Part shown: one piece after another, positions 54,780 to 64,000 of the stretch
Layout of the letters: the number at the start of each line of letters is the position of its first letter
Position numbering within the stretch: position 1 is the first letter of the stretch
From: Gnetum montanum
Lineage: Eukaryota > Streptophyta > Gnetopsida > Gnetales > Gnetaceae
Assembly (NCBI GenBank): GCA_015680685.1
Contig: MNCI01036208.1
Span: 15,190-79,189 of the forward strand
Direction of reading: 5' to 3'
DNA: 64,000 nt
Notes under the pieces: generated by a model
What the model was told of the DNA's origin: nothing
What the model saw: the letters and a program-made list of their open reading frames with translations, nothing else
Databases searched by the model: none
Program-made: the position numbers and the translations under genes

Positions 54780-57099
54780 ATGGCCACTAACCAAAAATCT
54801 ACTCACATCTATGATCCTAAGGACCTAGTTGTGATGGAGTGGACGTGATCCCATACATGCTACACTTAATCAAGACTATTATAACTTTATTTGTGCAAAG
54901 ATTCAAGCAAGCCTTTCCATCCCATGCAAGAAGTTAAACTCCAAGTGCAAATTTGAGATTATTCACAAGAGTGGAAGGACTACATTCTTTCTATATATGA
55001 TAGAATAGAGCTCTCCAAAGATTACATTTATAAGCTAGCCCAACTAGTAGATGATGATGAGGAAATCATGACAAATGAGGAGTCTAGCCTAGAGCATGAT
55101 TAAGATGATCAAAAGAAATTTAGGGGTTACTACAAAGAGGATGTTCAAGGGGAGGAAAACTTGCAAACATCCATCCATGAATTTATGATTAACCCCTTAT
55201 ACAACATGTAAATAACACCTACCACCTCCTTGGGAGAAACTTCACAACTATTTTTTCAAGTTTTTATCATGTTCACATCTCTCCCATTTGCCACCCAATG
55301 TTGTTCCATGTGATCATCAAACAGTGTACCTTCCATGCCTTCTCCATTCATCATCTCAGTAGGCCCTTCTTTGGGATCTCAAATCTCATAAATTTCTTAT
55401 CCTCTTTAACCTGCCTATAGTAATGGTAACATGGTCTTTTCACATAGTGCCAAAACCTATTGCCTGGCCTCAAGCTATTCCACCATCCATGCAACTAGCT
55501 TTGCAATCTATACAACTTGTAGGGGCACCTTAAAGCCTATATCAGGCACTCCATCTACTCCAAATCCTCATCGACAAGCCAAAAAAGCTTGAGGCTAGCA
55601 CCATGTAAACAATAAAAGTCATGGAATTTTATCAAGGTGACCTGATTAGCCCTAGTGTCCTATAAATAATTATTATTTCAAGTATACTAATCTCTCACTT
55701 AACCTAATATAATGGTGAAGGTGACTACAATGCCCACTTGATTACCTTCCATTTTGGAATACTTATTATTGCAAGCTTGATCCCACACTGTGCTACATGT
55801 TTTTCCTATGTTCTTAAGTAGAAAAGCTCTTGAATGATACAAAGCACTATCCAAAGGATCTATCTCTTCCTTTGATGACTTGATAACTTAATTTGTTAAT
55901 AGTTTCAAGTACAACTAGAAACCTAAGATAACACTTGATCAACTTATGAAAGTGAGACAAGGATCCATTGAGCCCATCCAAAAATTCATACAAAGATGGA
56001 ACATCATGCTTAATGAGATACCTAAGCCCATCTTTGAAATACATCTCTTGGCCATCTTCAAGAGGGTGGTCAATGATTTTATCAAGTCTAAGCCCTACTA
56101 TTTAGATCCCTGATTCTTAAGTCAAGTCTTTTCCCAAGTTAACAACATAGAAGATGTAGCCAAAGCTAGTAATAACCCCATGTACGTAACCTATAAAAAT
56201 CAACATACCAAATGGGATAGGGATAAGGACAAATGAGCACATGTAGCCATGGCCATTGTGGCCAAAGAAATAAAAACCACATAGGGGCTAAAAATACATT
56301 ACCTAAAGATCCTACGACTACTTCCTAACCATCAATGTGAGGTGCTACCATGTTTAATCGACATAAGCCTAACTTTGAGCGAAAAGATAGGTAAGTATAT
56401 CAAACTTTCTATGAAACCATCCAAGTTTCTTGATCAGCTACTTAAGAGCAATTGCATTCAATGTAAGCAACTATCTAAGAACACTCATAGAGGCATGATC
56501 ACTTATGTGAAAGCGCTAAAGATCCCACTACATCCACAAAAGATGACCTCCTTATGTCTAAATACTTCAAGTTAGAATGGTTCTTTCATCATTACCATCT
56601 ACGTAATCGTGATACTGATTCCTACTTGGCCTTAAAAGATAATCTATAAAAAATGATTGATAGTGGAGAGCTAGTTCTAGATGCTTCTAACCCAGTTAGG
56701 CCCCAAAATCAGCCAATGCAAGTATACAAGGATCCTCTCAATGTGGGTAATAACCAATTCACCATAGCAACCATCAACATACATGATAAGTTTAAACATC
56801 CCAGGGAGCTAGTTGTGGTTTGCGTACTTCCTTACAATGAAAGGGCTTTAACTACTATGGGTTCAAGGACTCCTTTTTTCATAAGGATACTAGTACAAGC
56901 ATCTTCCAAAGAACCATTGTTTATCAGAGTGTACCCTTCCTCTACAAATAAACTTATGACCCAAGTTGACCAATGTTCTTCCATAGTAGCTAATACCTCA
57001 ACCTCATCTCAACCAAATAATAAAAATTGGGTGACAAATCAATGCAAGAAACTAGATCCTAAGCCTAAGGCTAAGGATAGTAACCAACCAAAGATATGA
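54780..57099 (+). pseudogene. gag: gypsy3 gag, decayed
   Basis: ATG at 54780 (MATNQKSTHIYDPKDL). The Retrotrans_gag core is about 55810-56100 with frameshifts: a DPTLCYMFFLCSQ-like stretch, FDDLIT-FVNSFKYN-KPKITL near 55870-55935, and SIEPIQKFIQRWNIMLNEIP near 55965-56025, matching the 'RDYIQRW' block of plant gypsy gag. The C-terminal open stretch 56653-57099 starts MIDSGELVLDASNPVRPQNQ, like the linker before protease in relatives (LI..G.l.f...P..V...PLP). No zinc knuckle was found. Reading stops at the LTR insertion at 57111. Confidence 0.65.
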
Positions 57100-57110
57100 A
57101 AGGATATAGA

Positions 57111-58690
57111 TGTTGGCGACCATTTGGGACGTGACCGCCAACGAGTGTCCTCGAACAGGATTTAGGTGCTTGCTAGTCTCTGGCAACACCAAGGCCCAGA
57201 TACCTCCAAATAAACTTAGTAGTTAATGTGAGTATGTGTGTATGCTATTGCAGTGTACGGTTGTGTGAAATGTAACGATTGCATTGTGTGTAAACTACAA
57301 ATGACTTACTTTAAAGAGATTCAACCAACTTTTCCAAGTACTGTGAGTTGTTGAGAGTTCCCATTTTGTTCAATTGCCTAGTCTACACAGTCCTTATAAT
57401 ACCTACTTGTAACAAATAAAATTTTGCAAAAACATTTGAGCACAGCTCCACAAATCTACTCCTAATTTTCCCTAGAGAAAGAGATAGTTCCACAAGAAAA
57501 CTAGAAATAGAACAAAATTCGATGGAAATAGACAGAAAAGAAAAGAAAGCAGATTTGTGTAGACCTCAAATATTTCAACAAGGTAAAATGACACGAGTAA
57601 AAACTTTGCAATAAAGCTATCCCAGATTTGATATCTACGAATTGTTCAAACTGCCAAGGCTCAAATAAGCAATTTCTTCAAGACAATCCTACTATGCTAC
57701 CAAAAATTGCTGCGTAAACTACCACGTATGAGATTTCATTTTGACTAGATAATAGATTTCAATGATTGCATTCAACAGAACCTTCGAAAGACTTGACAAT
57801 TTCTAATTGAAATACCATGGAGATTCACTTTAAAGATAAAAAGAAGCTATTCTGGTCCCATCATAATACCAAAGATTTTCTGAACCCTCTTGACTACTGA
57901 ATTGTTCAACCGCATGACTACAAGCAGAGGCTCTCTTACGACAATCCCAATAGCAGTTTCTATACGTTGCACAATAACAAAATTTACTACTAAAATGCTC
58001 TTAAGGCTTTTAAACACAAGTTCTTCTATGGCAAAATTTTAACAGAAACTTTCTATCAAGCAATAAGAACAATAAGAGCAATCTAAAAATCCCAAAATTA
58101 CTTGCCAAGGATGATACTATCTAAACCACTAGCTAAACAATTTAAATAAAATAAAAAATAAAAAACATAACTCACAAAACTATGATAAAGAGGCTGAAAT
58201 CTTTCCTTTAGCAAGCCATCTTACAAGCAATCTTCTTTACAAATCTTCCAAGACCCAAAGTGTGATCTCAAAAGTGATGATGATATGAGACCCCAAGTGC
58301 TAGCTAGTAGCCTTCCCAAAGTGTCTTCTCCAAAAGTGTGATGTATCAAGTGTCTTTTCCAAAATTCCTCCTCCTTCTTGACCCCCCCTTGAAGCCTTTT
58401 TATAGGGTTCAAAGGTGGTTACATATTCAAAAATATCTTACCTAACTTCTCTCCCAAGTAACTTGTCCAACAAGTTAGGGAGTATTAACTTAGGAAGTTA
58501 GGAAGTTAGGAGATATATAAATATTTCTTTTGAAAAATAATTCCAATAGTTCCATATAATTGTTTACAATTATAGCTCTAATAGCTTTTCATTTTTACTT
58601 GTTTAAAATTTTTAAGAATATTATTGAAGCCCTTAGTGATTTTATGAACAAGGTGATAATATAATATCTACCTTGGTATAAATGTTGATG
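57111..58690 (-). repeat. LTR inserted in gypsy3 (probably solo), minus strand
   Basis: Left end TGTTGGCGACC at 57111, right end unclear. In the minus sense an array of CTAACTT/AAGTTAG motifs (58515-58437, e.g. ACTTCCTAACTTCC) precedes a TATA box CCTATAAAAAGG (58406-58394), as in the other LTRs here. A short inverted repeat TTGGCG...CGCCAA lies at 57112-57140. No PBS, PPT or gene accompanies it. Confidence 0.5.
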
Positions 58691-59700
58691 GTACCTAATC
58701 TAAAATAATTTATGTGCACTTGCACCCGTATGAAAATGGTTAGAAAAATTTAAATCTAAAACATCAGGCCCGAATGTGAAGGCGTCAGGCCTAGAACTAC
58801 CATCGAATACTTCCGAAATATCCTGCCCTTGCCAAAAATGGTTATCAACCGACACCGCGGAAGAAGGCTCTGCCGCTGCATCCGGCATTGTTGCTATGTG
58901 ATGTTCGGTTGCTGGAGGAGAAAGATCTGGAAAAAAAATGATGTATTGAACATATGGCCCTGGACATAGGGTTTCGGTTGCCTGGAACTGTTTTGTTTTG
59001 CCCCAAATTCGCTTATGCCTTCCTGCGTTTTTTATGTTCCTGCAGATCGTTTTTCAAATTCCTACCTTTGATTGTAGAGTCAAGGGCAAATGTATCGTAG
59101 ATCTGAGCATCAGTGAATAATGGCATCTAGTGTGGTAGGTTAAGAACGACCTTGCAACAGCCAGAAAAATTTTCACACAGTGCACGCATTGCAGAACATA
59201 GTGAACGTCATTGAAGGTGGGCAAATCGGTTGCATTTTTATGGAAAAAATTTTAAAACTGAAACGGTTTCTATCTTGAAAGCAGCAACGTCCATGCGAGT
59301 TCTTCCTCCACCACCTTTGAATCCACGTCCCTACAAGGTTTTTTCACAACACACCTAGCAGAGGTGCCGTTGATTTGGGGCCAAAGAGAACAGTTGGTTT
59401 TGCATCAAAAATAGAAGCCATTACAGGTCGATAAACCTTAGCACTTTCCTACGTAAACTACCAATGCGATTCCTTGTGAAAGAACAAGCATTCTTTTGGA
59501 CTATTTTTCCATCAGTTGCAGCAATTTCATTCATTTTTTTTAACGCATACAGTGGCTATAACTGTTCTTTACCGTAAAAACATTATTCAAATCTTGCAAT
59601 GGTGACTTCCATAAGGTTGATTTTAATTTCTCATTGATGCATTCATGGACGAGGTCGGCTCTTTTTAATCGATAAAGCTTTTCAACTCTTTTTCAACCTT
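58691..59700 (-). other. CpG-richer segment, possible captured gene 5' end
   Basis: CG dinucleotides are more frequent than in neighbouring retroelements (CCGACACCGCGGAAG). In the minus sense it reads as a leader with a TTTTTTTTCCAG acceptor-like string (58936-58925) before ATG 58888. No retroelement motif is seen. Confidence 0.4.
58700..58888 (-). CDS. Possible first exon of an unknown host gene
   Basis: ATG 58888, 62 codons: MPDAAAEPSSAVSVDNHFWQ, then GQDISEVFDGSSRPDAFTFG, PDVLDLNF. Acidic, Ala/Ser-rich start without decay-type stops, typical of a plant regulatory protein N-terminus, but no family can be named. A GT donor may lie near 58737 (CGGGTGCAAG), after which the composition turns AT-rich. 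Confidence 0.3.
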   Translation of the reverse strand: MPDAAAEPSSAVSVDNHFWQGQDISEVFDGSSRPDAFTFGPDVLDLNFSNHFHTGASAHKLF

Positions 59701-59984
59701 CCCTTCACACAGGAGCATGATAAATTTTCCTTTCCTTGGTATCATTATTTAAAAGTGGAAACACTATATCTTCATTCAACAAATTTCCGCATGAAACCTT
59801 TGGTACTAAAATATCAATAGGGCACAACCATCATATATATATATTTTTGAATATCTTCTATGGCTTATTCATATTTTATCACCTTTGCTGTTCCATGAAA
59901 TGGCTAAATGTGCCAATAGTAGAACCACTGTAACCCACCCCAATCTCAGTCATACTAATTTATTCCAATGCTTAAACTACATCT

Positions 59985-60960
59985 ACCAATTAATCTAGGG
60001 TGGGCATCAAAGAAATAAAAGAAGGAAAAGGAGCCAAAATAACAACCATTGAAACATGAGGTCAAAATCTTGAGTATAATGGAGGAGGTCAAGGCCAAAA
60101 AAATCGACAAGGTGGTTAACAATGATAGAGACTTCCTCTCCACCATGGAGCAAATTAAGCTCTCTCCACCATGGAGCAGATTAAGCTCTCACTAAAGCAG
60201 AAAAATACTTCATTGAGCTTGTACGATTTGATTATGACCTTTCCTATCCACTGTGAAGCACTAGCTAAGGTGTTGACTTCCATTCTTGTGAATGAGAATA
60301 TCCTAGCCAACGAGGAGTCTATCCATATGGTGATAGTACCACCCTCACCTTAGGAAGAATAGTGAGGTGTTAAGGGCTACTCTATTTAAAATAATTAGAG
60401 TGGGTCATGAGTTACATGTAGATGATGGGGTGGCCTCAAACCTTATTTCCTTTCCTATCATGGAGCACTTAGGCTTGGTTGAACATATACAAAACACCTC
60501 TACCTCCACACTCAAATCATTTAATAGGTCATGCATAGTTGTAAGAGGATTGATCACATTAGCCTTTGTGGTTGGAGGACAATTCCTCCATAACTACTAA
60601 TTTCCTTATGGTGGAAGAAACACTAGGTTTCAACCTAATCCTAGGGAGGACTTGGTTGGCCAAGCTACATGTAGTCACTTTCTTAATCCATCAAGAAATC
60701 CACCTATCTTACAAGGAAGATGAGATCATAATCCATAGAAATAGTGCAGTTTCCTTGTCCATCAACAATCTTGACATAGAGTAAAGCTCTAAAGTGGAGT
60801 TTTAAGAAGAAACATTTATAGCCAAAAACAAATTCAAGAATCGCAACAAGATCAACCAAGCTAAAACCAACAATGGGGGAGCTACATATGAAATGTGGCA
60901 ACAACTCCCATTCAACATCATAAGTGAAGGAAATGAGGAGTACAAGATCATGCAACAAAA
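59985..60960 (+). pseudogene. pro: gypsy3 protease region, decayed
   Basis: The lead-in SLYDLIMTFPIHCEALAKVL (60216-60275) with NENILANEESIHMVI matches the conserved stretch before protease in plant gypsy elements (isLY.LL..S..HR.AL..aL). The aspartic protease follows: HELHVDDGVASNLISFPIME near 60408-60467 (active-site V-D-x-G), LGLVEHIQNTSTSTLKSFN, then, after a frameshift near 60598, VEETLGFNLILGRTWLAKLH (60612-60671), the conserved FNLLLGRPW block, and a LSYKEDEIIIH end. A 29-base tandem duplication (AAGCTCTCTCCACCATGGAG) lies at about 60130-60187. RT should follow, but only ENRCVIK-like traces remain before the sequence changes. Confidence 0.75.
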
Positions 60961-61449
60961 ATCATATTAATTCTATCATCTTTCAAAGATTAGAAAATAG
61001 ATGTGTGATTAAACCTATTGCTCATTTTTTCTTTTCCTTGTACAGTTTAAATAGTAGCCTTGTTTTCATTTTTCATTTGTATCTTTACTTTTTTGCCTTA
61101 AAATACTTACTTTATTACATTATGTTTACCATGTTTTTGCCTTCATGTTTTCACATTGATCTACAATTTATGTTCATGAAAAATCATAAAACAACATAAA
61201 AAATAGAAAACTTGAAATTACATAAAAATTTTAAAACATGAAAAAAACCAAAAAAAAATGTTTTAAAGTTAAAACCAAGATAGTAGCCATAGTCACATTA
61301 CATGACAATTACCAAAAAATAAATGTTCATAGCCATAGTTGCACTATGCAACATATAATAACAAAATTAATACGTAGTCTCCCAAGCTATGATAGCCAAA
61401 TAAAGAAAACTATAATACTATAACAAAAATAATAACATATAATTGGTTC
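60961..61449. other. AT-rich junction after gypsy3 protease
   Basis: No RT motif. Short open frames (60924-61199, 61238-61423) look like chance. An A-rich run lies at 61235-61260. Confidence 0.35.
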
Positions 61450-63134
61450 AAAAATAGCCAAAACTAAGCCATAAGAAGAGGAGGATGATCATCCTCAGTA
61501 TAATCAACAACACCACTATTGCCTAGGGCCTATAGACAACAAAACATACAAATAGTTAGTAACGATGATGACCAAGGAGCATAACTTTGAAATAATAAAA
61601 GAAAAACAAAATTATAAGATATAAAACTTGAAAAAATATTTATGAAAACCTCAGGGAATTATAAAGCGATATATTTAGAAGAAAAATTTTAAAGGCTAGT
61701 CTCCAATGTATGAAGAATTTGTTCTTCACTCATGTTAGCCTAGTCGATTTCTCCCAAATCCACTCCCATCAAGATCTTTTTCCTTTTTATATCCATCCAC
61801 TCAGGTGGAGCATGGGAAAGATCATCTATGGTAGTTTCCCTAGATGTACTATTGATCTAAGGAATGGGAGAATCTACAACCATCATTGATTCTGCAAACA
61901 TCTTAAAAATATCCTCCACACCTATCCCCTTCACAAATAGCTCATGTTTTTGCCATTCTATGATCTTCTCATGTCATGACTTTAGATAACTCTTGTTTTC
62001 TACCTTGTATGGTTATTTTTCTACCTTATATTTCTTTCCCCACTCAAACATACATGTGCAATAATCCCTCCAATTAGCTCCATTTACATATCCTTCTCAA
62101 CATTACTCCTGGCTAGAGCAACCTTGCTCTGGATGCCACTCCAGTAGTGTGACCACTCAATTTCCTTAGTGTGCAAAGAGTCTCTATTAGCTACACGAGC
62201 CTCTATAAACTCTTTGTGATCTCTAGGGCTCCTATTTTCAATTGATAACTCTTTAACCTTCTCTCAAAGGCCACAATCCTCTCCCACATAAACTCATTAG
62301 AGCATTGGATCTTCCAAGTTTTCTTTGCACAAGACATAGCACACTTGGTAGTCCCTTCATACAACCTTCATGGAACATTTTCCACATTAGGAAATAGCTC
62401 AAGGAGATCATCAAGGTCAATGTTACATGTAGGACTCCATCTAACTTTGGATACTACAATGGACAAAAATACAAAAATACAAAAAAAAAAATCAAGACAT
62501 GAAGAAACCACTAAAAATCATATAGCCATAAAACATAAAAATATAAAAACAAAAATACAATGAAAAAATATTCTAACTTTTCCTACCAACATCAAGGGCT
62601 ATCTACTATAACCTATCAATCATTTCATCTTCCATTCATTACATGAATTCCAACTTGTCTAGGGCCTCCATCCAAGATGGCTAGCTTCTTATGTGCTAGC
62701 TAGTCAACAATGGAAACATTTTCTTCAAGTTGTGGTGTCTTCATCTTTTCTTTAGTTATGCCATTAGCTTCTATGTGTACCCTCTTGGCCCTTCTTTCAT
62801 TACCACATATAACTTGAGGTTCCACCCCTATGCTATTAGGGCAACAACGATGTACACCACCAAAATTCTTACTGGTAATTGATAGTGACTCTACAATCTC
62901 CTCCACAGGTGGATCTTGAGCATGCATCATTGAAACAATGTGATGAGCTCAAGGTTTGAAAATTTTGAAAGCATCATAAGCCACGTACTTTTCATCCCTC
63001 CTAACCACTAAGAACTCTGCAAAGCTTCTGAGATATGTAGCAAGAATTTGTAATGCATATAACATATAGAATCAAGGCTATTGCAAAATTTTCAGATTTC
63101 ATCTCATAAACTAGTAACCAAGAAGGTAGCCCAA
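61450..63134 (-). pseudogene. Unknown minus-strand coding-like block with one apparent intron
   Basis: Minus strand. A first part (62938-62600) reads MMHAQDPPVEEIVESLSITS and NGITKEKMKTPQLEENVSIV. A T-rich stretch ending TTGTCCATTGTAG (to 62456) looks like an intron. A second part reads VRWSPTCNIDLDDLLELFPN, CAKKTWKIQCSNEFMWERIV, then K/E/R-rich helices (KVKELSIENRSPRDHKEFIE; KEIEWSHYWSGIQSKVALAR), probably coiled coil. Stops are mostly TAG. The C-terminal coiled-coil style resembles ORF2 but I see no clear match. It adjoins an Athila/Tat-like LTR. Confidence 0.35.
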
Positions 63135-63135
63135 T

Positions 63136-64000
63136 TGATGAGCAGTGAGGTACCCCTACTCTCAACCATACGAATATGAGTGTTTCACACATGATCTAGT
63201 CGAATTCCAAGGACTAAGTGCTTATGCACCCTTGTGGAACAAGGATGGGTTGGTTGATCATTGTCTTCCCAAGCTTACCTATATGTCATGATTGTATGGT
63301 TAAGTAAGCTTGAGGCATATGATTTTTATAGCTTTTATGTTTTTATGTCCTACGCTAATAGGGAAAGAGAGAGATAACTAAGTAACTAATTTAACTTAAC
63401 TACTCATTAACTAAGTTCTAACTAATCCTAACACAAGGATCCATTCTCACTTTCCATACACATCTTCAACCAGTGTAACACTATTGGGATTACTAAACAC
63501 TAATTGTTACTAGGTTACCAAGCATTACACACATGCTTGAGGTGGTCATGCTTGTGTAATTTAACAATTTTCTTAATTGATTGAAATGAATTACTATGCT
63601 AGTAACAGAAATGTAAAGTGCATAAAATAAAATAGATTCATAAGAAAATAAAATAAAAGAAATGTGTAAGAAAACAAATCTCAAGTGCTGCAAGGATGAA
63701 TCAAAGAGTTCATCTTTATTGTCATACACAAGGTGTGCTCGGGTACACAATGCTTGAATGAAGATCCATCCACACTTAGACCTCCTGTTGTGGGCACTTG
63801 GAAAATACTTTAACTTTCAAACAAACTACAAGAGTTTTGCTACTTGACTGCTGAAAGACTTCCCTCCCAATTGTGCACCTTGGCACTGTATTTATAGGCT
63901 TGGGAGAAACTACTCTAATAATTAGAGTAACCACTCTAATAATTAGAATAACTGCTAAAGTAACTGCTAGAGTAACCTCTCTAATAATTAGAATAACTGC
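63136..64000 (-). repeat. LTR related to TR-GAG LTR, cut by window end
   Basis: Starts TGATGAGCAGTGAGGTACCC, then ACTCTCAACCATACGAATATGAG, aligned with 25229 and 33245 (TGATGAGTGG..., ACTCAACCATACGAATACGAG). TATA in the minus sense is GCCTATAAATA (63900-63890). Where the relatives have GATATC sites, this LTR has repeated CTCTAATAATTAGAG palindromes (63913-64000, at least three full copies plus half-copies). Confidence 0.75.
63913..64000 (-). promoter_or_regulatory. CTCTAATAATTAGAG palindrome array
   Basis: Palindromes at about 63913-63928, 63933-63948 and 63979-63994, linked by GTAACC and ATAACTGC strings, directly upstream (minus sense) of the TATA box; the array continues past the window edge. 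Confidence 0.75.

Overview
The window is plant nuclear DNA, roughly 30% G+C by eye. It is built almost entirely of old, nested, stop-ridden LTR retrotransposons, with a LINE, SINE-like pieces and PIF1-type helicase fragments. I find no intact host gene, rRNA or tRNA gene. Very long LTRs, heavy C-to-T decay (many TAG, TGA and TAA codons where Gln or Arg is expected) and deep nesting suggest a large, slowly purged genome such as a gymnosperm, but species cannot be read from the sequence.

Layout. 1-6360: 3' half of a Ty3/gypsy element (integrase, internal promoter, an extra 3' reading frame here called ORF2, start of the 3' LTR). 6620-12239: a SIRE-like Ty1/copia element (copia1: gag, protease, integrase, RT, RNase H, internal promoter, ORF2). 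A second gypsy element (gypsy1, 12245-38168, TSD TCTAC on both sides) broke its ORF2, and ORF2 resumes at 38174. Gypsy1 carries two insertions: copia2 (12398-18952, minus strand, in the 5' LTR) and an Athila/Tat-like element, here TR-GAG (25229-34147, minus strand, TSD AAAAG on both sides). 38356-40120 is a more CpG-rich, low-copy-looking island full of tandem duplications. 40585-41727 joins a LINE RT to a PIF1 helicase tail, followed by an inverted repeat around a 93-N gap. 43-54 kb holds an LTR probably from copia1, a copia RT-RNase H remnant, SINE-like units, a second PIF1 fragment and further LTR-like promoter arrays. 54-61 kb is a third gypsy element (gag and protease) interrupted by another LTR and a possible captured gene start. 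63136-64000 is the start of an LTR related to TR-GAG.

Common design. Each LTR family has its own array of a short, usually palindromic or inverted motif next to its TATA box: GATATC, GAGACATCTTA, AGGTYAACC, CAACATCCA, AGCTTGTGGAGG, CTCTAATAATTAGAG and others. Three element families with ORF2 (four elements) have a related array with its own TATA a second time, inside the element upstream of ORF2. This suggests two promoters, one for the genomic RNA and one for ORF2. Two elements, one copia and one gypsy, have lost all of pol but keep gag, ORF2 and both promoters; they look like non-autonomous partners of the pol-bearing relatives also present here. ORF2 resembles the 'putative plant transposon protein' domain described from Athila-type elements; that assignment is by pattern only and its function is unknown.
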